In this document: positions 45,505 through 54,010 of the stretch, one piece after another
How positions within the stretch are numbered: position 1 is the stretch's first letter
Layout: each line of letters starts with the position of its first letter
DNA from: Pseudomonas sp. MPC6
Lineage (GTDB): Bacteria > Pseudomonadota > Gammaproteobacteria > Pseudomonadales > Pseudomonadaceae
DNA length: 64,000 nt
Assembly: GCF_006094435.1 (NCBI RefSeq)
Contig: NZ_CP034783.1
Location: forward strand, 4,367,001 to 4,431,000
Direction: 5' to 3'
Notes under the pieces: model-generated
What the model was told of the DNA's origin: nothing
The model's input: only the letters and a program-made list of their open reading frames with translations
The model's database searches: none
Program-made: the position numbers and the translations under genes

Positions 45505-46743
45505 TTATGCGGCCTGACGAGTCTTTTCCTGAATGAAGGCCTGGCAAGACTGGGCGTCGAACCACCAAGGGGCAAAGTCGCGTGGATCATCGAAGCCATT
45601 GGCGATGGCCGATGCCAGAGGTTTTGACTGGCTGGCGGCACCGAGCAGTTCAAGCAGGTGTTGAGGTGGTGGCGTCAGCATGGTGTTGGTCCACTTGACC
45701 ACATGCTGCGCATAGCTCCAGTACTGCTCGAACGTGTCGTGCATCCAGAGAGGGCCAAAGTCTTGCGCCCCACGGGCGACAATCGCATCCAGGTAAACCT
45801 TGCTGCACTTGGCGGCATTGTTCGACCCCTGGCCGGTAATAGGATCATTGACCACCAGTGCGTCGGCCATGCCGAACACCTTGCGCCCCGAGGGCAGCGT
45901 CAGCACCGGTTTGCGCACCATTGGCGTGAATCGCCCGGACAAAAAGCCCTTGTCATCGGTCATTTCCACGGACCGGCAACGTTCGGCCTCCCAGGGTACG
46001 TAGCGATTGAGCAGTTCCAGGCTTTTCTCGAGATGTTGCTCGGCGGACGTGATCCCCTGCCAGCAATCCATCGGCCCGCCTGGAACCCCTTCGAAAACCA
46101 TGATTTCGCAAGGACCGGTGGTCGTCAGGCAAGGGAACACAAAGTATTCGCCCACGCCCGGGATCAGGTTGAAGCTGACCCTGGAAAACGGCGACATCGG
46201 TGTCATGCCCTTCACGTAGGTCAATGACAGCGCCCGCTGTGGCTGCTGAAATTGCGTCCGTTCGGTATCTTTTTCGAACAGATTGACGATCTCGCCTTTG
46301 CCCGCAGCCAGCAGCACCAGGTCATGACTCGCCGACAACTGCTCCAACTCAGCCACACCTACATCCTGGATAACGACCTCGCCGCCACGCTTCGCGACTT
46401 CGTCCAGCCATACCGGCATTTTCAGACGTTGATCGACCGATTGAGCGTAGCGATCCAGCCGGGTACTCCAGCTGAACAGTGGCTCATTCGGGTTCTGTGG
46501 ATCAGGCACTGCCAGACCGATACCTTCAACAGCCGGGCATTGGTCTTCCCAGAAGTTCAGCCCCAGATCGCGCTCGCTTTGCAGAGCGGTGTTGAACATG
46601 CACTGACTGGACATCACTTTACCGTTGCGAATGTCCTCGCCATTGCGATTAGTGGTCAGGGTCACGTGGTAGCCCTTGGCGAGCAAGCCCAAGGCAAGTT
46701 GCAGGCCGGCTTGGCCGGCTCCGACGATGGCGATTCGACGCAT
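45505..46743 (-). CDS. iifC: Styrene/indole monooxygenase, FAD-dependent oxygenase (StyA/IifC-like)
   Basis: A 412-residue group E flavoprotein monooxygenase. IAIVGAGQAGLQLALGLL binds FAD near the N-terminus; QCMFNTALQSERDLGLNFW, a PMSPFSR segment and NDPITGQGSNNAAKCS are typical of StyA and the indole oxygenases. It uses FADH2 from IifD and O2 to epoxidise indole (indigo-forming activity is known for this group). It lies between an SDR and a flavin reductase in the order of the iif operon, which favours indole over styrene; no styrene-oxide isomerase or phenylacetaldehyde gene is nearby. Confidence 0.85.
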   Translation of the reverse strand: MRRIAIVGAGQAGLQLALGLLAKGYHVTLTTNRNGEDIRNGKVMSSQCMFNTALQSERDLGLNFWEDQCPAVEGIGLAVPDPQNPNEPLFSWSTRLDRYAQSVDQRLKMPVWLDEVAKRGGEVVIQDVGVAELEQLSASHDLVLLAAGKGEIVNLFEKDTERTQFQQPQRALSLTYVKGMTPMSPFSRVSFNLIPGVGEYFVFPCLTTTGPCEIMVFEGVPGGPMDCWQGITSAEQHLEKSLELLNRYVPWEAERCRSVEMTDDKGFLSGRFTPMVRKPVLTLPSGRKVFGMADALVVNDPITGQGSNNAAKCSKVYLDAIVARGAQDFGPLWMHDTFEQYWSYAQHVVKWTNTMLTPPPQHLLELLGAASQSKPLASAIANGFDDPRDFAPWWFDAQSCQAFIQEKTRQAA

Positions 46744-46822
46744 TGTTATTCTCCTGGTTATCGACGGTTACAGGTGCAGCATTCGGCAGTCGCCGAACAG
46801 GGTTTCTTGTGAGTGTTCTGCA

Positions 46823-47608
46823 TTACTCGGCGAGTCGCGGTATCGCTGGCAGGTTCTGCTCCGGTCCCATGACCGAGTACCCCCCGTCGACGGCGTAATC
46901 CGCGCCTGTCACGAAGCTGGCGGCGGGTGAACACAGGAACGCCACCACGCTGGCCACCTCGGCGGGTTCGCCCAGGCGCCCCAACAGGTGATAAGAAGCG
47001 GCGACCGCATCGGCCTTTTCCCGATTGCCGCCACTGGCGTCGGCGATCACCCGCGACCAGGTCCAGCCAGGCGATACCGAATTGACGCGGATGCCGTCGG
47101 CTGCCAGGTCCATGGCCATGCAGCGAGTCAACTGCACCATGGCGGCTTTCGATACCGGGTAAAGCCAGCGCCCGGTCTGGGCGCATTTGGCCGAGATGGA
47201 AGCGAAATTCACGATTGCACCGCGGCGCGCCTTGAGGTCCTGATGCACCGCCTGAGTCAAGGCCACTGCAGAAACCAGGTTCACATCCAGTGCGTGCAAC
47301 CAGTCCTGGCGCGTGGAGGCAAAGCCCTGGTCGCTGTACGTGCAGGCCAGGTTGATCAGGAGGTCGATGCCGCCGAAACGTGCTCGCACCTCTTCCACCG
47401 CATGGACAATAAGTTCGTCATCCGTCACATCGAGGTGAAAAAACTCCGCTCGCTCTCCGAGCCCGGCCGCCGCCTTGAGACCCGCTTCACGATCGATATC
47501 GAACAGCGCAACGCTCGCCCCTGCGTCCATCAATGCCTGGGCCACAGCGGAGCCGATCAGGGTCGCCCCGCCACTGATCACGGCGACTTTATTCTGTAGA
47601 TGAGACAT
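46823..47608 (-). CDS. iifB: Indole-pathway short-chain dehydrogenase
   Basis: A 261-residue [20 protein letters not shown] is the cofactor motif, VNFASISAK holds the catalytic Ser and [11 protein letters not shown] the Tyr and Lys. In the iif pathway an SDR oxidises the indole-2,3-dihydrodiol to 3-hydroxyindolin-2-one (remembered literature). It follows the DLH-SnoaL gene by 10 bases and precedes the oxygenase, the iifABC order. Confidence 0.82.
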   Translation of the reverse strand: MSHLQNKVAVISGGATLIGSAVAQALMDAGASVALFDIDREAGLKAAAGLGERAEFFHLDVTDDELIVHAVEEVRARFGGIDLLINLACTYSDQGFASTRQDWLHALDVNLVSAVALTQAVHQDLKARRGAIVNFASISAKCAQTGRWLYPVSKAAMVQLTRCMAMDLAADGIRVNSVSPGWTWSRVIADASGGNREKADAVAASYHLLGRLGEPAEVASVVAFLCSPAASFVTGADYAVDGGYSVMGPEQNLPAIPRLAE

Positions 47609-47618
47609 GGTTATCTCC

Positions 47619-48863
47619 TTAAACCGGCTTGTTGGCGCTGGAGGACCAACTCGGCATCAACGTATTGGAAGGCAGCGACTCGTCGAGCAGCTTTTGCGCA
47701 GTCACCACACCCGCCACCGGCAGCCCCGTCGGGTCAAGCAGGCCGATCTGAACCAGCACGCTGGCCTGATCCCAGTAGATATGTTCGTGATACAGCTTGG
47801 GACCGCGAAACTTGACGACACCCAGCATCGGAATCTCGACATGACGCCCGGTCGGCGCCACCCCTGGAAGCATCCAGTCGATCTCGGTGTCATGGGTAAA
47901 GCTCATGATGAATTCATCGACGATCTGCGATGCACCCACCGTGCGTGACAGCGGTGTCAGCGCCATGTCCTTGGGATTGCCATGGACGAAGTGATGCTGG
48001 TAGAAGCGGCTCAACTCTTTGGCACCCACGCCGCCAGTCATGGTCGGGATATGGTTGACGTAGGGTTCAGCGACCATGGTCGCCATGGTCGCCGGCACAT
48101 CGCGAGTGTCGAACTCGTGACGCACGTGCTCGTCCCAGAGATCGGAAAGGTTGTAGTCCGGTCCCAGAACCCGACGTAATGCGGCGATGGTCCGTTCGTG
48201 AGCCAACAGCGCCGATGGCTTGTGATAGTGATGACCGTTGGGGCGAGCAAAGGCGTGATCAACACCCGGGTAAACGTAGAGTTCGACACCCGGTTTATTC
48301 TGCAAGGCCTTTTGAATCGCGGACCGAGCCTCGGCGGGACAGAACTGATCCTGTTCGGCCATATGGAGCACCAGGCGACCCTGTAGCCCTTCGATTTCCG
48401 ACAAGGCGTTTTCAATACCCACACCGTAGTAACCGACGGCACAGGCCACTTCAGGCAACCGACAAGCCGCCAGGTAAGCCAACTTGCCGCCCAGGCAGTA
48501 ACCCACGACACCCAGGTCACCCGCTATACATTGGGGCAAGGTCTCCAAGGCCTTCAGACTGGCGCGGATATCATCAATGCCCAGCGCCTCGTTGAAACCT
48601 TGGTAAAGCGCATAGGCACGGGCAAAATCTGCCTCGGTATAACCTAACTCGACACCTGGTTCCTGGCGCCAGTAGAGGTCCGGCACCAGCACCGTGTAAC
48701 CTTCCTCGGCCAACAGGTCGGCGACTTCACGCATGGCCTGGTTAACGCCAAAGATTTCCTGACAGAGCACCACGCCCGGCCCGCGACTATCGACGGAGGT
48801 CGCCAGGTAAGCCTGGAAGTGACCACCGGACGCAACCGGCACGCTGACATATTGGCCTTTCAT
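47619..48863 (-). CDS. iifA: Dienelactone hydrolase-SnoaL fusion, candidate IifA-type ring opener
   Basis: A 414-residue two-domain protein. Residues ~1-235 are a dienelactone hydrolase with an intact triad: C123 (GYCLGG), D172 (EQDQFCP) and H203 (GVDHAFA). Residues ~245-400 are a SnoaL-like domain of the nuclear-transport-factor-2 fold ([39 protein letters not shown] in part). ATG 48863 has GGAG upstream. As first gene of the iif-like operon it should turn 3-hydroxyindolin-2-one into anthranilate, the cofactor-free step credited to IifA. A fused SnoaL domain is unusual for a dienelactone hydrolase. Function is inferred from position. Confidence 0.75.
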   Translation of the reverse strand: MKGQYVSVPVASGGHFQAYLATSVDSRGPGVVLCQEIFGVNQAMREVADLLAEEGYTVLVPDLYWRQEPGVELGYTEADFARAYALYQGFNEALGIDDIRASLKALETLPQCIAGDLGVVGYCLGGKLAYLAACRLPEVACAVGYYGVGIENALSEIEGLQGRLVLHMAEQDQFCPAEARSAIQKALQNKPGVELYVYPGVDHAFARPNGHHYHKPSALLAHERTIAALRRVLGPDYNLSDLWDEHVRHEFDTRDVPATMATMVAEPYVNHIPTMTGGVGAKELSRFYQHHFVHGNPKDMALTPLSRTVGASQIVDEFIMSFTHDTEIDWMLPGVAPTGRHVEIPMLGVVKFRGPKLYHEHIYWDQASVLVQIGLLDPTGLPVAGVVTAQKLLDESLPSNTLMPSWSSSANKPV

Positions 48864-48895
48864 ATCGAATCTCCAAGGGTTCAGGAACGTTGGGG

Positions 48896-48901
48896 ATGAT
48901 A
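48896..48901 (-). promoter_or_regulatory. -10 element of the indole operon
   Basis: Minus-strand TATCAT lies 17 bases from the -35 position (48924-48919, a poor GTCGGC). The proximal operator half-site overlaps that -35, the layout of an AraC-activated class II promoter. The matching place before the LRAT gene holds TATCGT. Confidence 0.5.
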
Positions 48902-48922
48902 TTGGGCACCTTCGCCGGTGCC

Positions 48923-48961
48923 GACTATCCGCTGAATGCGATGCCTGTCCGTGGTATGCAG
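48923..48961 (-). promoter_or_regulatory. Double half-site operator before iifA
   Basis: The minus strand reads TGCA-TACCAC-GGACA, then CGCA-TTCAGC-GGATA, with the half-sites 20 bases apart. It is 60 bases before the iifA ATG and 30 of 39 bases agree with 49662-49700. The pattern is that of XylS-type operators. Confidence 0.75.
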
Positions 48962-49067
48962 GAAGTTGCACAGACCAAAAACAAAAAAGAAAAACCACGG
49001 GGGGCGCCGTACGGGAGGCGAATAAAACCCGTGCAACACAATCGATCTGGAAGGTAAAAGCGAAGCA

Positions 49068-49562
49068 CTAGGCGGTGGCGGTTCGTTGAAGCAGTCCCGG
49101 CAGGGCTTGCAGAAGCAGTCGCAGTACCGCGAAAGGATGAGCCGTAAAGTTGCGCACCTGGTCACTGCGGCTCTCGCCGTAAAGGCACCAGTTACAGAAG
49201 TGTTCGCAGTTGTTGGTCAGCAGCCGGTATTGATTTTCACCCACCCGGGACAGCGCTCGCCGGATGACTTCTTCGCGTTCGAATCTGACTTGCCGGGCAC
49301 TCTCGACCCAGAGCCGTTGCCCGGACGCAAACCGTTGCAGTGTCTGAATTTCTACAGGTCCTGCATGCAAACCTGCACAGAGCCCTGAGTAGTGAACGAC
49401 TCTGTACTCACCCAGGTAGATCCCATGGTGGTAGTAGCCGTTTCGTGAGGTGATGAGGTGGCTCCCAATGGCGACTTCTACTTCAGCCTCCCAATCCCAG
49501 TCCTGCCATTGGCTGGTAAGGAATTGCGCTGCAGGAGCGGATTTGCAGGAGATGTTCATCAT
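49068..49562 (-). CDS. LRAT-domain (NlpC/P60-like) protein
   Basis: A 164-residue protein with the lecithin:retinol acyltransferase fold: HHGIYLG (catalytic His with its neighbour) near residue 47 and NNCEHFCNWCLYG with the nucleophilic Cys near residue 124. Members act as phospholipid acyltransferases or thiol hydrolases; bacterial ones are little studied. A hydrophobic C-terminal stretch (FAVLRLLLQALPGLL) may touch membrane. ATG 49562 has AAGG upstream; the frame is open back to 49778, but that part overlaps a promoter-like operator, so the short form is favoured. It appears co-regulated with the indole operon. Confidence 0.75.
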   Translation of the reverse strand: MMNISCKSAPAAQFLTSQWQDWDWEAEVEVAIGSHLITSRNGYYHHGIYLGEYRVVHYSGLCAGLHAGPVEIQTLQRFASGQRLWVESARQVRFEREEVIRRALSRVGENQYRLLTNNCEHFCNWCLYGESRSDQVRNFTAHPFAVLRLLLQALPGLLQRTATA

Positions 49563-49661
49563 GTCCGCCTTACTGGAAATGTGGATGAGCGCCGTGGTTG
49601 GCACTCCCACCTCAGTGAATTCACAAGCGTTAAGACGATATTGAACATCTGCACCGAACGG

Positions 49662-49700
49662 GACTATCCGCCAGGTGCTAAACCTGTCCATGGCATGCAG
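49662..49700 (-). promoter_or_regulatory. Double half-site operator before the LRAT gene
   Basis: The minus strand reads TGCA-TGCCAT-GGACA, then AGCA-CCTGGC-GGATA, 20 bases apart, and it is the same length as the iifA operator. A TATCGT (49640-49635) lies at the position where iifA has its -10. It points towards the LRAT gene, about 100 bases away. Confidence 0.7.
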
Positions 49701-49922
49701 AAAGATCAATGATTCGCAAATGCCTTGCTTTTTCCTCGCGAAAAAACGCCGCACAACCCAGATAAAAACGTTGGACACCTAATGTTTACGGGGGAATCTA
49801 GGAATCAACGAATCATGCTTCGCAGCAGCCCCCAACACCTCAAAGCTGTGTGGCATGTCCATTGCTTGAACAGGTGGAAAGCCCCGGTGAGGGCACATAA
49901 AGAAACGGACATGCTTACAGGT

Positions 49923-49957
49923 TATCCGGTTAACGCAGCGACTATCCTTATCCTGCA
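49923..49957 (-). promoter_or_regulatory. Third double half-site, upstream of iifR
   Basis: Minus-strand TGCA-GGATAA-GGATA (49957-49943) and TGCG-TTAACC-GGATA (49937-49923) are again 20 bases apart. It lies about 61 bases before the iifR ATG but points the other way, so it may serve autorepression or a longer LRAT transcript. Confidence 0.6.
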
Positions 49958-50017
49958 AAACCTCGGTAACACTCCTGTGCGACATGCCTTGGAACCGTGC
50001 ATGCAAGTGAGGCAACC

Positions 50018-51046
50018 ATGGGCCTGAATCTCATCCCCGAGCGTGGCGGCAGTCTCTTTGACAGAGCTTCGCTGTTCACCCCTAAAAATCAGTTGTTTCT
50101 TCTCAATGACCTGGATGCGATTCGCGACGGCGTCAGCAGCGTCTTCAAAAAACACGAACTGCGCTGTATCCAGGAAACCGACCGCATCAGCGCGCGGATG
50201 CACCATGTCAGTCGTGGGCACTTGTCCCTGAACCGTCTGGAATATGGGGCCCGGGTAACCATCGATCCCGGTCGCCTTGAAGATTTCTTTTTGATCCAAG
50301 TGCCCATCAGCGGAAAGGCACGCATCATTTGTGGCGGGCACGACTTTATCTCCACGCCCGATAAAGCCTCGTTGATTTCACCCCACCTGCCGTTATCCAT
50401 GTGCTGGGATGCCAATGCTCCCCAGCTGGCACTTCGAATAGAACGAAACGAGGTTGAGTACCATTGTGCGCAACACCTTGGACATGTGATGGACAGACCA
50501 CTGGAGTTTCATCCGGAACTGGATCTGACCACCCCAAGCGGAAGCTATTTCCTTCAGCTGATTGGCATACTGGCAGAGGCCATTACATCGGACGAACATC
50601 CGCTCCACCATGCCCTGGTGCTCAAGCAATTCGAGTCAGTCCTGATCAATGCATTGGTCTATGGGCAACCCAACAATCTGCGAGATCAACTGGAGTGTGC
50701 CAGTAGACCAAAAGCACTCTTGCCCTACTTCGTAAAAAGGACCGAGGAGTATATGCGGGCCCATGCGAATGAACCGCTGAGCATCGAGCAACTGGCCGAG
50801 CACGCAGGAGTGAGCGTGCGTACATTGTTTGCAGGTTTCCGCGATTTTTGCGACACCACGCCCATGGCTTATCTGCGTAACCTGCGACTGGAGCAGGTGC
50901 ATCTTGAGTTGAGCGCACAAAGTCATGACGCTTCGGTCACCGACATCGCATTCAAGTGGGGCTTTGCCCACTTGGGACGGTTTGCACAGGAATATAAAAA
51001 ACGTTTTGGCGAGGCCCCTTCAACCACGCTCAGATTCCGACGCTGA
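50018..51046 (+). CDS. iifR: AraC/XylS-type regulator of the indole operon
   Basis: A 342-residue AraC protein with an AraC-binding-like N-terminal domain and a C-terminal double helix-turn-helix (LSIEQLAEHAGVSVRTLFAGF, then VTDIAFKWGFAHLGRFAQEY). It is in the same subgroup as AntR at 38029. ATG 50018 has GTGAGG upstream; a GTG start seven codons earlier is less likely. Adjacent to the indole genes in the opposite orientation, with three similar operators nearby, it is the obvious regulator responding to indole or a product (inference). Confidence 0.82.
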   Translation: MGLNLIPERGGSLFDRASLFTPKNQLFLLNDLDAIRDGVSSVFKKHELRCIQETDRISARMHHVSRGHLSLNRLEYGARVTIDPGRLEDFFLIQVPISGKARIICGGHDFISTPDKASLISPHLPLSMCWDANAPQLALRIERNEVEYHCAQHLGHVMDRPLEFHPELDLTTPSGSYFLQLIGILAEAITSDEHPLHHALVLKQFESVLINALVYGQPNNLRDQLECASRPKALLPYFVKRTEEYMRAHANEPLSIEQLAEHAGVSVRTLFAGFRDFCDTTPMAYLRNLRLEQVHLELSAQSHDASVTDIAFKWGFAHLGRFAQEYKKRFGEAPSTTLRFRR

Positions 51047-51066
51047 ACCCGGGACTCACAGTACGT

Positions 51067-52158
51067 TCAGGACTTCACAATCTTGATATTGGCGAATGTT
51101 GACTCAGCACGTGCCTGTTCCAGCAAACCCATCTGCCTGGACGATGGCAATGCCTGCCCGATCGGTCTAGCTGTCACTTGCGGTTGCGGTTGCGCCACCA
51201 GGCGCTCGTCGCTCGGTGGAATGCCGAAACACTCGCGATAGCACTTTGAGAAATGGGGTGTGGACACGAAGCCACACACCACCGACAACTCCACGATGGA
51301 GATCGACGTTTGCTTGAGCAACTGACGCGCGCGGATCAGGCGCAGCTTGAGGTAATACCGCGAAGGCGAGGATTTCAGGTATTTCTGAAACAACCGCTCC
51401 AGCTGTCGACGGGACAAGCCGACATAATTCGCCAGTTCATCGAGGTCAATCGGTTCTTCCAGATTGGCCTCCATCAAGGCGACGATTTCCTGCAACTTCG
51501 GTTGATGGGTACCGAGCATGTGCTTGAGGGGCACTCGCTGGTGATCCTGCTCGTTGCGGATTCGCTCATAGACAAACATGTCGGAGATGGCCGCTGACAG
51601 TTCATGACCATGATCGCGACTGATCAGGTGCAGCATCATGTCCAATGGCGCGGTGCCACCGGAGCTGGTGACGCGGTCCCGGTCGAGCGTAAACAAACTG
51701 GAACTGAGGTTCACTCGCGGAAAGGCTTCTTGCATGGCCGCCAGGAATTCCCAGTGCACGCTGCAATCGAAGCCATCGAGCAAGCCTGCCTGCGCCAAGG
51801 CCCAACTGCCTGTGCATACACCCCCCATCCGCTTCGAGCGCCGCGCCTGAGCTCGCAACCAGGTAATGTGTTCCCGGGTCACCGCACTTTGAATGCCCGT
51901 GCCACCGCAGACGATCACGGTATCGAGCAGCAGTGCGTCATCGATCGACGAATCCGCAGTGATCGGCATGCCGTCGCTGGCCCACACCTGCGCGCCCCCC
52001 AAGGTGAACGTGTGCCAACGGTACAGCTCTTGACCGGTCAACTGATTGGCCATTCGCAGGGGCTCTACAGCGGATGCCAGGGAGATCAAGGTGAATTGGT
52101 CCAGTAGCAGAAAACCAATGGTCTGGGGAGGAACGGCCCTGGGGGTGTCGTATGCCAT
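51067..52158 (-). CDS. GbdR-like GlxA-family AraC regulator
   Basis: A 363-residue protein with an N-terminal DJ-1/PfpI (GATase1-like) domain (GFLLLDQFTLISLASAVEPLRMANQL in part; VCTGSWALAQAGLLDG) and a C-terminal AraC domain (IDLDELANYVGLSRRQLERLF, LVVCGFVSTPHFSKCY-like). The wording is very close to GbdR of P. aeruginosa, which controls glycine betaine and dimethylglycine catabolism. No betaine genes lie in the window, so it is either displaced gbdR or a paralogue. The C-terminal tail ends in AESTFANIKIVKS. Confidence 0.82.
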   Translation of the reverse strand: MAYDTPRAVPPQTIGFLLLDQFTLISLASAVEPLRMANQLTGQELYRWHTFTLGGAQVWASDGMPITADSSIDDALLLDTVIVCGGTGIQSAVTREHITWLRAQARRSKRMGGVCTGSWALAQAGLLDGFDCSVHWEFLAAMQEAFPRVNLSSSLFTLDRDRVTSSGGTAPLDMMLHLISRDHGHELSAAISDMFVYERIRNEQDHQRVPLKHMLGTHQPKLQEIVALMEANLEEPIDLDELANYVGLSRRQLERLFQKYLKSSPSRYYLKLRLIRARQLLKQTSISIVELSVVCGFVSTPHFSKCYRECFGIPPSDERLVAQPQPQVTARPIGQALPSSRQMGLLEQARAESTFANIKIVKS

Positions 52159-52473
52159 CGGAAGTCAGCCTCGCAGCGATCGGTCACGCGTCTTCACACC
52201 GGGGCATGAAGTGACACGTCACCTTACGCGGCAGCTCTTCAATGCAAGTAGCCTGAGTGCGCCAGTTGCGAGTCTGATTTCGACATGCACTGGCGATCTT
52301 GATGGAAGCAGATTGATTGGCCGCGCGAGGTAAAGGCTGGATCAAAAGATCGCAGCCTCGCTTCGCTCGACGGCTCCAACGGGGGGATGGGCTCATCCGG
52401 GAGTCAGTGAATGCCCACGGTGAACGTCAGGCACCGCGTGGGCAGTGCCGGCGTCCGCCGTGACTTGAGGCTC
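52159..52473. other. 315-base gap upstream of the GbdR-like gene
   Basis: No gene is supported. It contains the GbdR-like gene's upstream region and a single REP-type element at 52339-52378. The far end meets the stop of the MFS gene transcribed leftwards. Confidence 0.6.
52339..52378 (+). repeat. REP-type element, single
   Basis: GGATCAAAAGATCGCAGCCT begins at 52339 and is followed by CGCTTCGCTCGACGGCTCC. The first part is the same as in the pair at 63631-63736. No facing copy is seen. Confidence 0.65.
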
Positions 52474-53790
52474 TTACTCGGTCACACCAACGATGTGCTC
52501 GGGTACAGGCTCGGCATCGCTGATCGGCGCGTTGAGCAGCAGGTAGTACGCCAGGGCCGAACACAGCGCCACCACCGCGCTGATCATGAACGCGGTATTG
52601 AACGAACCCGAGTACTGGATGCTGAAGCCGGTGACGATCGGCGCGACGGAACCGGCGATGTAGCCGCCGAAGTTCTGGATCGAACCGAACGAGGCCACCC
52701 GGCGGCTGTCGACGATGGTGTTGACGATCATCCAGGCGGTGGCACTGGCCATGTTGATGCTGAACAGCGCCAGGCACAGCAGGATGATGCAACCGGTCAG
52801 GCCAGTGACGAACGACAGCGGCACGGTGAACAGCGCAGCCAGCACCAGGCCGGTGATCACGCCGAATTTGCGGCTGGCCAGGATGCTCATGCCACGGCGT
52901 ACCAGCCTGTCGCAGAAGCGCCCGGCGACGATGGTGCCCACTGCGCCGAAGCCATAGGCCAGCGACACCAGCCACGCGGTCTTGTACAGGTTCATGCCAT
53001 GCTCGCGCTCGAAGTAACCGGGCAGCCAGGTCAGGTGCAGCCACAGCATGTAGATCACGCCCATGAAGCCCAGGACCGCGCCCCAGGTGCTGCGGTGCTT
53101 GAACAGGTCGAGCCAGCCGGCAAAGTAGGAAACCTTCGGTGCCTTGGGGTCGGCCGCTTGCACGTGGGGACTTTTCTCGGTCGGCAACGGTTTGCCTTCA
53201 GCCGCGAGCTCGGCCAGGTACTGCGCCTTGCTCTTGTAGAAGGCCAGCCAGCACACGGCCAGGACGATACCGATCGCGCCGGTGATGATGAACATCCCGC
53301 GCCAGCCGAAGTTGACCATGAACAGCGTCAGCAAGGGCGGCGCCAGGCATGGGCCCAGGCAGGTTGACGACCAGACGATCCCGGTCGGCGTGCCGCGCTC
53401 GTTGGCATCGAACCATTCGGACAGGGCCTTGGCCGCCGAAGGGAACATCGGCGCCTCGCCAATTCCCAGCACCACGCGCAGGCCCATGAAGCCGGCGAAG
53501 CTGTTGACCATGCCGAACGTCGACTGAGCCACCGACCAGACCAGCAATGAAGCGCCCAGGGCGATCTTGCTGCCCAGGCGGTCGATGATCATGCCCATCG
53601 GTAATTGCGCAAAGGCGTAGGCAATGGAGAAGGCCGACAACAGAATGCCCATCTGCGAAGGGCTGATCATCATGTCCTTCTGGATCGAGGTATTGGCGAT
53701 CGACAGCGCACTGCGGTCCAGGTAGTTGACGATGCCGATCAACAACAGGAATACAACGGTGATGTTTTGATACTTCTTCAGTGGTTTCAT
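52474..53790 (-). CDS. MFS transporter, ACS family (sugar-acid/organic anion)
   Basis: A 438-residue MFS carrier with 12 predicted helices. NYLDRSALSIANTSIQKDM and the DRLGSKIALG loop (after TM2) identify the anion:cation symporter branch, whose members import glucarate, galactonate, hexuronates or phthalate with protons. It sits beside a malate/lactate-type dehydrogenase, a LysR gene and an L-fuconate dehydratase-like enolase, so a sugar acid is the probable cargo. A REPIN separates it from the dehydrogenase gene. Confidence 0.88.
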   Translation of the reverse strand: MKPLKKYQNITVVFLLLIGIVNYLDRSALSIANTSIQKDMMISPSQMGILLSAFSIAYAFAQLPMGMIIDRLGSKIALGASLLVWSVAQSTFGMVNSFAGFMGLRVVLGIGEAPMFPSAAKALSEWFDANERGTPTGIVWSSTCLGPCLAPPLLTLFMVNFGWRGMFIITGAIGIVLAVCWLAFYKSKAQYLAELAAEGKPLPTEKSPHVQAADPKAPKVSYFAGWLDLFKHRSTWGAVLGFMGVIYMLWLHLTWLPGYFEREHGMNLYKTAWLVSLAYGFGAVGTIVAGRFCDRLVRRGMSILASRKFGVITGLVLAALFTVPLSFVTGLTGCIILLCLALFSINMASATAWMIVNTIVDSRRVASFGSIQNFGGYIAGSVAPIVTGFSIQYSGSFNTAFMISAVVALCSALAYYLLLNAPISDAEPVPEHIVGVTE

Positions 53791-53900
53791 CTGATGGCCT
53801 TTATTATTGTTATTGCAGCGGTTTCAATACCGGGCCGATCCATCATCCGGTGCCACACTCATCCTTGGGCTCTACAAAACTATCCAGGCTGACACGCAAC

Positions 53901-54006
53901 CCCTGTAGGAGCGAGCTTGCTCGCGAAAAACCGGAGGGCGCCGCGGGGCATCTGGTTTTACGCGTTATCGTTCACCACCTTCGCGAGCAAGCTCGCTCCT
54001 ACAGGG
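53901..54006. repeat. REPIN (paired REP palindromes)
   Basis: CCCTGTAGGAGCGAGCTTGC begins the left arm (53901-53927). Its exact reverse complement ends the right arm (53980-54006), about 52 bases apart. This is the standard two-REP element of fluorescent pseudomonads, placed between the MFS and dehydrogenase genes. Confidence 0.92.
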
Positions 54007-54010
54007 CCTC

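Noticed and set aside
49563..49778. N-terminal extension of the LRAT frame
   Set aside because: The stretch contains the operator and -10-like element, and the short form has its own ribosome site. It could still be translated from a longer transcript.
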